Positions 19,271-28,199 of a stretch of 64,000 nt of DNA are shown here, one piece after another. This DNA comes from Lysobacteraceae bacterium. Its GTDB lineage: Bacteria > Pseudomonadota > Gammaproteobacteria > Xanthomonadales > Xanthomonadaceae. The translations under genes were made by a program, and so were the position numbers. The notes below the pieces were generated by a model that was given only the letters and a program-made list of their open reading frames with translations, was not told the DNA's origin and made no database searches. Location of the stretch: NCBI GenBank assembly GCA_004297225.1, contig SCUI01000009.1, positions 1 to 64,000 of the forward strand, in the 5' to 3' direction. Each line of letters opens with the position of its first letter. Within the stretch, counting starts at the first letter, position 1.

Positions 19271-19987
19271 ATGATGCGAGCTGCCCAAGAACCCTCCGGC
19301 CTTGTCCTGATCGTCGAGGACAACCGCAACATTTCCGAGATGGTCGGCGAATACCTGGAAGGTCGAGGTTTTGAAGTCGACTACGCTTCCGACGGCCTGG
19401 ATGGCTACCGCCTGGCCTCCGAGAATAGCTACGACGTGGTCGTGCTCGACCTGATGCTGCCGCGGCTGGATGGCGTCGAAGTCTGCAAGCGGCTGCGCGA
19501 GGAAGCGCGCAAGTCGACGCCGGTGCTGATGCTCACCGCGCGCGACACGCTGGACGAGAAGCTCACCGGGCTTTCCGTCGGTGCCGACGATTACCTCACC
19601 AAGCCGTTCGCGATCCAGGAACTGGAAGCCCGCCTGCGTGCGCTGATCCGCCGCGAGCGCCGCCAGGTCGGCTCGGAAGTGCTGAAGGTCGCCGACCTGG
19701 TGCTCGACCCGGCCAGCCTGCGCGCCACCCGCGGCGGCGTCGAACTGCAGCTCTCGCCGATCGGCCTGAAGCTGCTGACCATCCTGATGCGCGAATCGCC
19801 GCGCGTGGTCAGCCGCCAGGAGATCGAGCGCGAGATCTGGGGCAACGGCCTGCCGGATTCGGACACCCTGCGCAGCCACCTGTACAACCTGCGCAAGACC
19901 ATCGACAAGCCGTACGACAAGCCGCTGCTGCACACGGTGCAAAGCGCCGGCTATCGCATCGCCGACATCGAGCAGCCGCCGGCCTGA
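19271..19987 (+). CDS. OmpR-family response regulator
   Basis: This 238-residue DNA-binding response regulator has a receiver with acidic VEDNR, phospho-acceptor Asp60 in VVLDLMLPRLDG and YLTKPFAIQE, then an OmpR/PhoB winged helix ending HTVQSAGYRI. Two adjacent ATG codons (19271, 19274) could serve; AAGGA at 19257 suits both. The 106-base region before it has no gene and probably holds the promoter. The histidine kinase follows by 23 bases and a MacAB-type exporter lies next, so that exporter is a plausible target. Its stimulus cannot be read from sequence. Confidence 0.9.
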   Translation: MMRAAQEPSGLVLIVEDNRNISEMVGEYLEGRGFEVDYASDGLDGYRLASENSYDVVVLDLMLPRLDGVEVCKRLREEARKSTPVLMLTARDTLDEKLTGLSVGADDYLTKPFAIQELEARLRALIRRERRQVGSEVLKVADLVLDPASLRATRGGVELQLSPIGLKLLTILMRESPRVVSRQEIEREIWGNGLPDSDTLRSHLYNLRKTIDKPYDKPLLHTVQSAGYRIADIEQPPA

Positions 19988-20010
19988 CGGAGGTCGCCAG
20001 CACAGTTCCC

Positions 20011-21288
20011 ATGTCGCACGGTTTGCCGCGCAAACTGCGCTTCGCCTTCCTGATGCAGGTGGTGATGGCGAGCCTGGTCATCGTCGCCGGCACCTGGGTG
20101 GCGGTGACCGTGGCCAAGCGCCAGATCGCGCAGTACGCGCTGCAGGAAGAGGCCGATTACTTCTGGTCGCGCCGCGCGCTGGATCCGGCGCAGGCGCCGC
20201 CGGACGAGGCGCGGTTGCGCGGCTATGCGGTGGGCGAGGGCGATTCCGCCGCGGGCGTTCCCGAGGGCCTGCGGCAGCTGCCGCCGGGACTGCACGACCT
20301 GCCGGACCTGGTCGTGCTGGTCGACGAGCGCGACCGTACGCGCCTGTACCTGACCTACCCCCGGCAGGCGTTGGACCAGCGTTCGCTGCAGATGGTGCTG
20401 GCACCGGTGCTGCTGGCGCTGCTGGCGCTGGCGGCCAGTGCATGGTTCACCTATCGCAATGCCAGGCGCATGGTCGAGCCGGTGAACTGGCTGGCCGGGG
20501 AAGTGCGGCGCTGGGATCCGATGGAACCCGAGACCGGGGCGCTGGCGCCCGACCGGCTGCCGGCGGATGCCGGCATGGAGGCGCGGCAACTGGCGGGCGC
20601 GTTGCAGCGCATGGGCGAACGCATGCGCGCCTTCGTCCGCCGCGAGCGCGATTTCACCCGCGACGCCAGCCACGAGCTGCGCACGCCGCTGACCGTGATC
20701 CGGGTCGCCAGCGACCTGCTGGTCGCCGACCCCGACCTGCCCGAGCGCGCGCGGCGCTCGCTGTCGCGGATCCAGCGCGCGGGCCGGGACATGGAAGCGG
20801 TGATCGAGTCCTTCCTGATCCTCGCGCGGGAAGGCGGGATCGAACCGCAACGCGAGGATTTCGGCGTGCGCGCGATCGTCGAGGAGGAAGTCGCCAAGGC
20901 GCGCCCGCTGCTGGCCGGCAAGCCGGTCGAACTGGACGTGGTCGCCAACGCCGACCCGGTGCTGCACGCCTCGCCGCGCGTGTTCGCGGTGATGCTGCGC
21001 AACCTGGTGGCCAACGCCTGCACCTTCACCGCGCAGGGGCGGATCCAGGTGCGGATCGAAGCCGACCGGGTGGTCGTCGCGGACACCGGCGAGGGGATGT
21101 CGCCCGAAACGTTGCAGCGCGCCTTCGATCCGTTCTATCGCGCCGACCCCGACAAGGTCAGCGGCAAGGGCATGGGCCTGTCGATCGTGCGTCGGCTGGG
21201 CGAGCGTTTCGGCTGGCCGGTGGCGCTGGAAAGCCGCGTCGGGGAAGGCACCGTCGCCACCATCCATTTCGGCGACGCGCGCGGCTGA
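20011..21288 (+). CDS. Sensor histidine kinase (partner of the upstream regulator)
   Basis: This 425-residue membrane kinase has helices at about residues 11-33 and 129-149 around a short periplasmic sensor of roughly 95 residues rich in Pro and Leu. A HAMP-like linker leads to the H-box RDASHELRTPLTVIR with phospho-accepting His221. The ATPase domain has LRNLVANACTFT (N box), DTGEGMS (G1) and KGMGLSIVRRLGERFGW (G2). The sensor domain matches no family I recognise. It is coupled to the response regulator just upstream; the MacA-type gene starts 89 bases downstream. Confidence 0.9.
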   Translation: MSHGLPRKLRFAFLMQVVMASLVIVAGTWVAVTVAKRQIAQYALQEEADYFWSRRALDPAQAPPDEARLRGYAVGEGDSAAGVPEGLRQLPPGLHDLPDLVVLVDERDRTRLYLTYPRQALDQRSLQMVLAPVLLALLALAASAWFTYRNARRMVEPVNWLAGEVRRWDPMEPETGALAPDRLPADAGMEARQLAGALQRMGERMRAFVRRERDFTRDASHELRTPLTVIRVASDLLVADPDLPERARRSLSRIQRAGRDMEAVIESFLILAREGGIEPQREDFGVRAIVEEEVAKARPLLAGKPVELDVVANADPVLHASPRVFAVMLRNLVANACTFTAQGRIQVRIEADRVVVADTGEGMSPETLQRAFDPFYRADPDKVSGKGMGLSIVRRLGERFGWPVALESRVGEGTVATIHFGDARG

Positions 21289-21377
21289 AGCAAGGCCGTG
21301 CCGCGGCTGGCGCGCTGTCAACCGCGCGTCCGCGCGCGCGTTAGCCTGTGCAACCCACCCCCACCAGGGAAGACCCG

Positions 21378-22892
21378 ATGCCACCCAGCAAGCCAGCGCG
21401 CCAGCGCGACCTGCGCCGCCCGGCCGCCGCCATCGCCGTCGCCGCCCTCGCCATCGCCGCCGCATGGGGGTGGATGCAACGCGACGCGACGTCGGCCGAC
21501 ACCGGCTATCGCACGACCACGGTCGAGCAGGGCGACATCCGCGTGGCGATTTCCGCCACCGGCACGCTGAGCGCGATTTCCACCGTCACCATCGGCAGCC
21601 AGGTGTCCGGTCAGGTCACCGACGTGCTGGTGGACTTCAACGACAAGGTGCGCAAGGGCGACGTGCTGGCACGGATCGATCCCAGCACCTACAAGGCGCA
21701 GATCGAGCAGGGCAACGCCCAGGTCGCCAGCGCGCGGGCGCAGCTGCGACAGGCACAGGCCAGCCTGCGCAATGCCGAACTCGATTACCGGCGCAAGGCC
21801 GAGCTGGCCGGGACCCAGCTGGTCTCCAGGAGCGACGTCGACCTGGCGCGCGCGGCGCGCGACCAGGCCCAGGCCCAGGTCAATTCGGCGCAGGCGCAGA
21901 TCCGCCAGCAGTCGGCGTCCACCCAGACCACGCGGGTGAACCTGGACCGCACGGTGATCCGTGCGCCGGTGGACGGCGTGGTGATCACCCGCAGCGTCGA
22001 GCCCGGCCAGACCGTGGCGGCGAGCCTGCAGGCGCCGGAGCTGTTCACCATCGCCGAGGACCTGTCGCAGATGAAGATCGAACTGGCGGTGGACGAGGCC
22101 GACATCGGCCAGGTCCGCGAAGGCCAGGCAGTCGGTTTCACCGCCGACGCGTTCCCCGACCGGCGCTTCAGCGGCACGGTGGACCAGGTGCGGTTGTCCG
22201 CGACGACCACCAGCAACGTCGTGACCTACCCGGTGGTCGTGGTGGTGGACAACAGCGACGGCACCCTGCTGCCGGGGCTGACGGTGAACGCCGAGATCGA
22301 AGTGAGCAAGCGCGAGAACGTGCTCAAGGTCGCCAACGCCGCGTTGCGCTACAAACCCGCGGAGACCGAAGCGGGCGCCTCGCCGGCGCAGGCCGGGCCG
22401 GGACAGGGCGGCAACGGCATGTCCGAGGACCTCGCGCGGGTCGCCTCGACCCTGCAGCTGGACGACGCCCAGCAGGCCGCCTTCGATGCGGCCATCGAGG
22501 CGATCCGCCAGCGCCAGGCCGCGCGCCAGGCGGCACCCGCAGCCGAAGGCGGCAATCGCCTGTTCGGTGGCGGCGGCGGCTTCCGCGGCGGTGGCGGCAA
22601 CGGTGCTTCCGGCGCGATGCAGGCGCAGTTCCGCCAGCGCATGCGCGAGCGGATGCAGCAGGATTTCGCCCCGTTCCGGGCCAGCCTGGACCAGGCGCAG
22701 CGCGCCAGCTGGGACCGGGCGCTGGCTGAACTGGTCGGCGCCACCCGGGCCCCTTTGTGGAAACTGGTGGATGGCAAGCCGCAGCGGGTGATGGTCCGCG
22801 TCGGTGCCACCGATGGCAGCGACACCGAGGTCTCGGGCGGCGGCCTGGAGGCCGGCGACGTGGTCGTCACCGGCGAGCGCGCGGCGCAATGA
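21378..22892 (+). CDS. MacA-type periplasmic adaptor with a helical/Gly-rich insertion
   Basis: This 504-residue membrane-fusion protein has an N-terminal anchor helix (about residues 18-36), a lipoyl/barrel-sandwich start GTLSAISTVTIGSQVSGQVTDV-like segment, a Gln/Ala-rich coiled-coil hairpin and a beta-barrel. It pairs with a MacB-type ATPase and permease to drive efflux through a TolC-like channel. Residues about 348-462 carry an extra Gln/Arg-rich segment with a Gly-rich loop before the final membrane-proximal part, which ordinary MacA lacks. The ATG at 21378 with AGGGAAGA upstream is preferred to an upstream in-frame GTG. It overlaps the ATPase gene by ATGA. Confidence 0.88.
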   Translation: MPPSKPARQRDLRRPAAAIAVAALAIAAAWGWMQRDATSADTGYRTTTVEQGDIRVAISATGTLSAISTVTIGSQVSGQVTDVLVDFNDKVRKGDVLARIDPSTYKAQIEQGNAQVASARAQLRQAQASLRNAELDYRRKAELAGTQLVSRSDVDLARAARDQAQAQVNSAQAQIRQQSASTQTTRVNLDRTVIRAPVDGVVITRSVEPGQTVAASLQAPELFTIAEDLSQMKIELAVDEADIGQVREGQAVGFTADAFPDRRFSGTVDQVRLSATTTSNVVTYPVVVVVDNSDGTLLPGLTVNAEIEVSKRENVLKVANAALRYKPAETEAGASPAQAGPGQGGNGMSEDLARVASTLQLDDAQQAAFDAAIEAIRQRQAARQAAPAAEGGNRLFGGGGGFRGGGGNGASGAMQAQFRQRMRERMQQDFAPFRASLDQAQRASWDRALAELVGATRAPLWKLVDGKPQRVMVRVGATDGSDTEVSGGGLEAGDVVVTGERAAQ

Positions 22893-23590
22893 GCGATCCG
22901 CGCACGCCCGTGATCCGTACCCGCGGGTTGGGCAAGGTCTATGCAGCGGGCAGCGCCGCCGAGGTCGTCGCGTTGCGCGGCGTGGACCTGGACATCGAGC
23001 GTGGCGCCTTCGTCGCGATCATGGGTCCGTCGGGCTCGGGCAAGTCGACGCTGATGAACCTGCTCGGTTGCCTGGATACGCCGACCAGCGGCCGTTACGA
23101 ATGCGACGGCGTCGACGTCTCGACCCTCGACGCCGAATCGCTGGCGGGGCTGCGCCGCGACAAGATCGGTTTCGTCTTCCAGGGCTTCCACCTGCTGCCG
23201 CGGATGGACGCGCTGCACAACGTCGCCATGCCGCTGGGCTACGCGCGGGTGCCGCACCACGAGCGGCTGGATCGCGCGCGCGCGGCGCTGGAGGCCGTCG
23301 GCCTCGGCGACCGCACGGGCCACCGGCCGAGCGAGATGTCCGGCGGCCAGCAACAGCGCGTGGCGATCGCACGGGCCCTGGTCAACCGGCCGCCGATCCT
23401 GCTCGCCGACGAACCCACCGGCGCGCTGGATTCGCGCACCGGCGAGGAAATTCTGTCCCTGTTCAAGCAATTGCGCGAGGAAGACCATACCGTGGTGCTG
23501 ATCACGCACGACCCCGGTGTCGCGGCGCATGCCGACCGCACCTACGAGATGCACGATGGCGCGCTGCACGCGCAGGGGGCGATGCCATGA
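22889..23590 (+). CDS. MacB/LolD-type ABC transporter ATP-binding protein
   Basis: This 233-residue ABC ATPase has Walker A GPSGSGKST (about residues 46-54), a Q-loop FVFQGFHLLPRM, signature MSGGQQQRVAIARAL, Walker B ILLADEPTGALD and the switch His in LITHD. It belongs to the MacB/LolD class that powers mechanotransmission rather than transport through the membrane. In E. coli MacB this domain is fused to the permease; here the two are separate genes joined by ATGA. Confidence 0.92.
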   Translation: MSDPRTPVIRTRGLGKVYAAGSAAEVVALRGVDLDIERGAFVAIMGPSGSGKSTLMNLLGCLDTPTSGRYECDGVDVSTLDAESLAGLRRDKIGFVFQGFHLLPRMDALHNVAMPLGYARVPHHERLDRARAALEAVGLGDRTGHRPSEMSGGQQQRVAIARALVNRPPILLADEPTGALDSRTGEEILSLFKQLREEDHTVVLITHDPGVAAHADRTYEMHDGALHAQGAMP

Positions 23591-24819
23591 CCCTGCTGGA
23601 CGTCCTGCGCACGGCCGCGTTCGCCCTGCGCGGCAACTGGATGCGCAGCGCGCTGACTTCGCTGGGCGTGATCATCGGCATCGCCGCGGTGATCGTGATG
23701 GTGTCCGTGGGCCAGGGCACGCAGCAGGAAATCGACAAGCTGGTCTCCGGCCTCGGCTCGCAGCGGCTGGACATTTCGCCCGGCTCCCAGCGCGGCCCCG
23801 GCGGTGCACGCCAGTCCGGCGGCAGCTTCTACACCCTCACCGAAGGCGATGTCGACGCGATCCGCGACGAGGTGCCCGAGGTGCAATACGTCGCCGGTGC
23901 GCTGCGCGGCAACACCCAGGTGGTGTACGCGGAGAACAACGCTTCGACCAGCTGGCAGGGCGTGCAGCCGGACTGGTTCGCGATCAACGACTGGAAGGTC
24001 GCCGAAGGCGGGTTGTTCGAGGCGCAGGCCTATGGCGGTGCAGCCAAGCAGGTGCTGCTGGGCGACACCGTGCGCCGAACGCTGTTCGGCGAGGACAGCG
24101 GCATCGGCGAGACCATCCGCCTGGGGCGCGTGCCGTTCACCGTGGTCGGCACGCTGGCGCCCAAGGGGCAGGGCGGTTTCGGCCAGGACCAGGACGACGT
24201 GGTGATGGTGCCGCTGGAAACCGCGCGCCGGCGCCTGATGGGCACCATGGGACTGCCGCCGGGCGCGGTGATGCAGGTGGCGCTCACCGTCGGCGACGCG
24301 CGCGACCTGGGCTACGTGCAGACCGCCGTGGAAGGCCTGCTGCGCCAGCGCCACCAGGTCCGCCCGGGCGAGGAGGACGACTTCCGGGTCCGCAACATCA
24401 GCGAGATCGTCGCCACCCGCACCGCGACCACCAACCTGATGTCCAAGCTGCTCGGCGCGGTCGCCACGATCTGCCTGGTCATCGGCGGCATCGGCATCAT
24501 GAACATCATGCTGGTGTCGGTGACCGAGCGCATCCGCGAGATCGGGCTGCGGCTCGCGGTGGGCGCGGCGCCCTCGGACGTGCGCCGCCAGTTCCTCGCC
24601 GAGGCGATGCTGATCTCGCTGATCGGCGGCGTCATCGGCATCGTGATCGGCACCGCCGGTGCGTTGCTGGTGGGCCGCTTCAGTGAGCTGCCGGTGGCGC
24701 TGGATGCGCAGGTCGTCGCGCTGGCCGCCGCCTTCTCGATCGGCACCGGCCTGTTCTTCGGTTACTACCCGGCGCGCAAGGCCAGCCGCCTGGACCCCAT
24801 CGAAGCCCTCAGGCAATAG
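23587..24819 (+). CDS. MacB-type ABC transporter permease
   Basis: This 410-residue membrane protein has one N-terminal helix (about residues 19-40, SALTSLGVIIGIAAVIVMVSVG), a large periplasmic domain (about 45-280) of the MacB_PCD type and three C-terminal helices. The FtsX block MNIMLVSVTERIREIGLRLAVGA is present, and the protein ends with the typical YPARKASRLDPIEALR. It forms a tripartite exporter with the preceding adaptor and ATPase. Substrates of this class include macrolides, peptides and lipids; none can be assigned here. Confidence 0.92.
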   Translation: MTLLDVLRTAAFALRGNWMRSALTSLGVIIGIAAVIVMVSVGQGTQQEIDKLVSGLGSQRLDISPGSQRGPGGARQSGGSFYTLTEGDVDAIRDEVPEVQYVAGALRGNTQVVYAENNASTSWQGVQPDWFAINDWKVAEGGLFEAQAYGGAAKQVLLGDTVRRTLFGEDSGIGETIRLGRVPFTVVGTLAPKGQGGFGQDQDDVVMVPLETARRRLMGTMGLPPGAVMQVALTVGDARDLGYVQTAVEGLLRQRHQVRPGEEDDFRVRNISEIVATRTATTNLMSKLLGAVATICLVIGGIGIMNIMLVSVTERIREIGLRLAVGAAPSDVRRQFLAEAMLISLIGGVIGIVIGTAGALLVGRFSELPVALDAQVVALAAAFSIGTGLFFGYYPARKASRLDPIEALRQ

Positions 24820-24845
24820 GCCCCCCGCCGTGGCAAAATGACCGG

Positions 24846-25226
24846 ATGGCCGACGAATACGGACACCTGCCGCGCCACCCCGCCCGCGTGCTCCTGGCCA
24901 CCCGCTGGTCCCTCCAGGGACTGAAGGCCGCCTGGCTGCACGAGTCATCGTTCCGCCTCGAGGTCTACCTGTTCGTGATCCTCGGCCCGCTGGGCTTCTG
25001 GCTGGGCGCAACGCCGGTGGAGCGCGTGCTGCTGGTGGGCAGCTGCCTGCTGGTGCTGGCGGTGGAACTGCTCAACTCTGCGGTCGAGGCGGTCATCGAG
25101 CGCTTCGGCGCCGAGCACCACGAGCTGTCCGGCCGGGCCAAGGACATGGGCTCGGCGGCCGTGTTCGTGCTGATGGCCAATGTCGTGTTCACCTGGGCGG
25201 TGATCCTCGGTTGGCGATACTCGTGA
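24846..25226 (+). CDS. dgkA: Diacylglycerol kinase DgkA
   Basis: This 126-residue integral membrane kinase phosphorylates diacylglycerol released during periplasmic glucan or LPS modification. It has a short amphipathic N-terminus, three membrane helices and the catalytic signature ELLNSAVEAVIERFG followed by HELSGRAKDMGSAAVF. Length is close to E. coli DgkA (122). It starts 26 bases after the permease gene; its proximity to the exporter genes may be only positional. Confidence 0.95.
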   Translation: MADEYGHLPRHPARVLLATRWSLQGLKAAWLHESSFRLEVYLFVILGPLGFWLGATPVERVLLVGSCLLVLAVELLNSAVEAVIERFGAEHHELSGRAKDMGSAAVFVLMANVVFTWAVILGWRYS

Positions 25227-25283
25227 CCCTGCCGACCGCCGCACTGCAGCCGCACCTCCCCCGCACGGAATGACGAAACAACG

Positions 25284-26027
25284 ATGACGCTTGCCATGCT
25301 TGCCGATCCGCAGACCTGGATCCTGCTGGTCACCCTGAGCTCGATCGAGATCGTCCTGGGCATCGACAACCTGGTGTTCATTTCCATCGCCGTGAGCCGG
25401 CTTCCGCCTGCCACGCGCGAACGCGCGCGCAAGTTCGGCATCGCCGCCGCCTGCATCACCCGCATCGCGTTGCTGCTGACGCTGGCCTACCTGGCGCACA
25501 TGAAGCAGGACCTGTTCACCGTGTTCGGCCGCGGGCTGTCGGTGCGCGACCTGGTGCTGCTGCTGGGCGGCATCTTCCTGGTGTTCAAGGGCGTGATGGA
25601 AATCCGCGACCAGGTCGCGGGCGAACCGGAATCTGAGGACATCCACACGAAGCCGGCCACGTCGTTCGGCGCCGTCATCGCGCAGATCGCGGTGATCGAC
25701 ATCGTGTTCTCGCTGGACTCGGTGATCGCGGCGGTGGGCATGGCCGACCAGTACGTGCCGGTGATGGTCTCCGCGATCCTGCTGGCGGTGGCGGTGATGC
25801 TGCTGGCGGCGCAGCCGCTGGGCCGCTTCATCGACAACAACCCGACGATCAAGATGCTGGCGCTGGCGTTCATCGTCCTGATCGGCGCCTACCTCATCGT
25901 CGAAGGCCTGGAGATCCACGTGCCCAAGGGCTACATCTACGGCTCGATGGGCTTCTCAGCGGCAGTCGAGGGGCTGAACCTGTGGGCCAAGCGGCGCGCG
26001 CGGATGCGCCGCGGCGGGGGCCGTTGA
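25284..26027 (+). CDS. TerC-family integral membrane protein
   Basis: This 247-residue protein has about seven hydrophobic helices. The conserved acidic residues of the family are in IEIVLGIDNLVFISI near residue 22-35 and in AVIDIVFSLDSVIAAVGM in the second repeat. TerC/Alx/YceF-type proteins export manganese or protect exoenzyme metalation; the short YgdQ-like subgroup seen here is less well studied. No yybP-ykoY type riboswitch is evident in the 57 bases before it. The C-terminus is Arg/Gly rich. Confidence 0.9.
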   Translation: MTLAMLADPQTWILLVTLSSIEIVLGIDNLVFISIAVSRLPPATRERARKFGIAAACITRIALLLTLAYLAHMKQDLFTVFGRGLSVRDLVLLLGGIFLVFKGVMEIRDQVAGEPESEDIHTKPATSFGAVIAQIAVIDIVFSLDSVIAAVGMADQYVPVMVSAILLAVAVMLLAAQPLGRFIDNNPTIKMLALAFIVLIGAYLIVEGLEIHVPKGYIYGSMGFSAAVEGLNLWAKRRARMRRGGGR

Positions 26028-26106
26028 GGCCTGGTTTGCGCCTTCACGCGCGCGGTGCTGGAATGGCCGCGCATGCCGCCCGTCCCGGCGCGGCGCGGAG
26101 CCCCCG

Positions 26107-26736
26107 ATGCGCATCCTCCTCGTGCTGGTCCTCGCCTCGCTGCTGAGCGGCTGCGGCTACAACACCATCCAGGAAAAGGACGAGGCGGTGGATGCAGCCT
26201 GGTCGCAGGTGGTCAACGTCTACAAGCGGCGCGCGGACCTGGTGCCCAACCTGGTGGCCACGGTGAAGGGTTATGCCAGCCACGAGGAACGGGTGTTCAC
26301 CGAAGTGGCCGAGGCCCGCTCGCGCGTGGGCGGCATCAACGTCGATGCCGACGACCCCGCGTCGCTGCAGCAGTTCCAGGCCGCGCAGGGTCAACTGCAA
26401 AGCGCCATCGGCCGGCTGCTGCTGGTCAGCGAGAACTACCCGCAACTCAAGGCCGACCAGAACTTCCTGCAGTTGCAGGCGCAGCTGGAAGGCACCGAGA
26501 ACCGGATCACCGTCGAGCGCCAGCGCTACATCGAGCGCGTGCAGGACTACAACACCTACATCCGCCGCTTCCCGGTGAACCTGACGGCAATGGTGTTCGG
26601 TTACGACACCAAGCCCAACTTCACCGTCGACAACGTGCAGCAGATCGAGGACGCGCCGGCGGTCGAGTTCGGCCAGCCGCCGGCAGCGCCCGCCACGCCG
26701 CAGCCGCCAGCGCCCGCGCAGCCGCAGGCGCAGTAA
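26107..26736 (+). CDS. LemA-family lipoprotein
   Basis: This 209-residue LemA protein begins with a lipoprotein signal peptide ending in the lipobox LLSGC (Cys16), so it is probably lipid-anchored facing the periplasm. The LemA core includes VDAAWSQVVNVYKRRADLVPNL, a long helical bundle with YPQLKADQNFLQLQAQLEGTENRI-type helix, and RFPVNLTAMVFGY. The C-terminus is a Pro/Ala/Gln tail. It is followed, with a TAATG overlap, by two TPM-domain genes, a common arrangement whose function is uncertain. Confidence 0.93.
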   Translation: MRILLVLVLASLLSGCGYNTIQEKDEAVDAAWSQVVNVYKRRADLVPNLVATVKGYASHEERVFTEVAEARSRVGGINVDADDPASLQQFQAAQGQLQSAIGRLLLVSENYPQLKADQNFLQLQAQLEGTENRITVERQRYIERVQDYNTYIRRFPVNLTAMVFGYDTKPNFTVDNVQQIEDAPAVEFGQPPAAPATPQPPAPAQPQAQ

Positions 26737-27653
26737 TGCGCCAGGCGCGGCTCGCCGCGTGGCTGGCGCCCGTCGCGCTGGCGCTGGCGCTGCTGCCCGG
26801 CTGGGCGCCCGCGCAGGCGCTGCAGCCGATCCCGCCGCTGGATTCGCCGGTGGTCGACACCACCGGCACGCTCGACGCCGCCACCCGCCAGGCGCTGGAG
26901 GCGCAGGCGCGCGCGCTGCAGCAGCGCAAGGGCAGCCAGTTGCAGGTGCTGGTCGTGCCGACGACGCAGCCCGAGGACATCGCCGCGTATGCGCAGCGCG
27001 TCTACGACCATTGGAAACTGGGCCGGCCCGATGTGGACGACGGCGTGCTGGTGCTGGTGGCGAAGGACGACCGCCGCGCGCGCATCCAGCCGGGCTATGG
27101 ACTCGAGGGCGCGATCCCCGATGCGACCGCGGCGCGGGTGATCCAGGAATACATGGCACCGAAGTTCCGCGCGGGCGATTTCAACGGCGGCCTGCTCGAT
27201 GCCACCGCCGTGCTGGCGAAGCTGGTCGAAGGCGAAGCGCTGCCGGCGCCGCTGGCCGATGGCCGGCCGCGCCAGCGAGGCGGCGGCAACTGGCTGTTCG
27301 CGCTGTTCGCCGCCTTCATCGTCGCGCAAGTGGCGCGCGGCCTGTTCGGGCGCGCGCCGCGACCCGTGCGCGGCGTCCTGGGCGCGGGCGCCGCGGGCGG
27401 CGTGGCGTGGTTGCTTGGCCAGGCCGTGCTGGTCGGAGGGATGGGCGCGATGATCGGATTGTTGTTCGGGCTGGCGACGCTGCCTTCGGGGCGCGTGGTG
27501 CGGCATGGCGGCTGGGGTGGCTTCGGCGGTCCGTTCGGCGGCAGGGGCGGCGGGGGTTGGGGCGGTGGTGGCTTCGGAGGAGGCGGGGGCTTCGGTGGAT
27601 GGTCGGGCGGCGGTGGCATGAGCGGGGGCGGTGGCGCCTCCGGCGGCTGGTGA
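26736..27653 (+). CDS. TPM-domain (YgcG-like) membrane protein with Gly-rich tail
   Basis: This 305-residue protein has a signal peptide (cleavage expected after the AQA at about residue 28), a TPM_phosphatase domain at about 38-160 with QLQVLVVPTT, RPDVDDGVLVLVAKDDRRARIQPGYGLEG and AGDFNGGLL, one or two membrane segments between about 185 and 245, and a tail made almost wholly of Gly, Phe, Trp and Ser. The name derives from plant TLP18.3 acid phosphatase; bacterial activity is not established. It overlaps lemA by one base. Confidence 0.9.
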   Translation: MRQARLAAWLAPVALALALLPGWAPAQALQPIPPLDSPVVDTTGTLDAATRQALEAQARALQQRKGSQLQVLVVPTTQPEDIAAYAQRVYDHWKLGRPDVDDGVLVLVAKDDRRARIQPGYGLEGAIPDATAARVIQEYMAPKFRAGDFNGGLLDATAVLAKLVEGEALPAPLADGRPRQRGGGNWLFALFAAFIVAQVARGLFGRAPRPVRGVLGAGAAGGVAWLLGQAVLVGGMGAMIGLLFGLATLPSGRVVRHGGWGGFGGPFGGRGGGGWGGGGFGGGGGFGGWSGGGGMSGGGGASGGW

Positions 27654-27663
27654 GGACCCGGGC

Positions 27664-28158
27664 ATGATCGCGCGCCTGCTGCGGCACCTGTTCGCGCCCT
27701 CGTCGGCGCGCCTGTTCCCGCCCGCGGTGTTGCAGCGCATTGCCGCGGCGGTGGCCGCGGGCGAGCTGCGGCATTCGGGCGAGGTGTGTTTCGCCGTCGA
27801 GTCGGCGCTGCCGTTGCGCGCCGTGTTCGCGGGCGCGGATCCGCGCGGCCAGGCCGAGGCCGCGTTCGCGCGCCTGCGGGTCTGGGACACCGAGGCCAAC
27901 AACGGGGTGCTGTTGTACCTGCTGCTGGCCGACCATCGCATCGAGATCGTCGCCGATCGCGGACTCGCCGGCCGGGTCAGCGCGGAACAATGGCGCGGGG
28001 TGTGCCAGTTGATGGAAGAGCGCTTGCGCGCCGGCGATCCCGAAGCCGCCGCGGTGCAGGGCGTGGCCGCGGCCTCGGCGCTGCTGGAGGCCCATTTCCC
28101 GCGCGCGCCCGGCGATGGCGACGGCAACGAATTGCCGGACCTGCCGCACCTGTCCTGA
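27664..28158 (+). CDS. Second TPM-domain protein (no signal peptide)
   Basis: This 164-residue protein contains a TPM-like domain: [57 protein letters not shown] and a C-terminal helix. There is no signal peptide, so the domain is probably cytoplasmic or held by an unpredicted N-terminal amphipathic helix (residues 1-25). GAGGA upstream supports the ATG at 27664. LemA, a secreted TPM protein and a second TPM protein in a row is a recurring trio in proteobacteria. Confidence 0.85.
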   Translation: MIARLLRHLFAPSSARLFPPAVLQRIAAAVAAGELRHSGEVCFAVESALPLRAVFAGADPRGQAEAAFARLRVWDTEANNGVLLYLLLADHRIEIVADRGLAGRVSAEQWRGVCQLMEERLRAGDPEAAAVQGVAAASALLEAHFPRAPGDGDGNELPDLPHLS

Positions 28159-28199
28159 GCATCCATGCACAATAGGGCGGTCCCCAGACGGAGCCGCAG

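Noticed and set aside
21289-21377. Possible terminator between the histidine kinase and the MacA-type gene
   Set aside because: GC-rich alternations allow several weak hairpins but none has a clear stem followed by a T-run.
25227-25283. Possible yybP-ykoY manganese riboswitch before the TerC gene
   Set aside because: The gap is only 57 bases and lacks the paired loops of that riboswitch.
27500-27653. Gly-rich stretch considered as a separate repeat element
   Set aside because: It is the low-complexity tail of the TPM protein, without a regular DNA unit, so it is described in that gene only.
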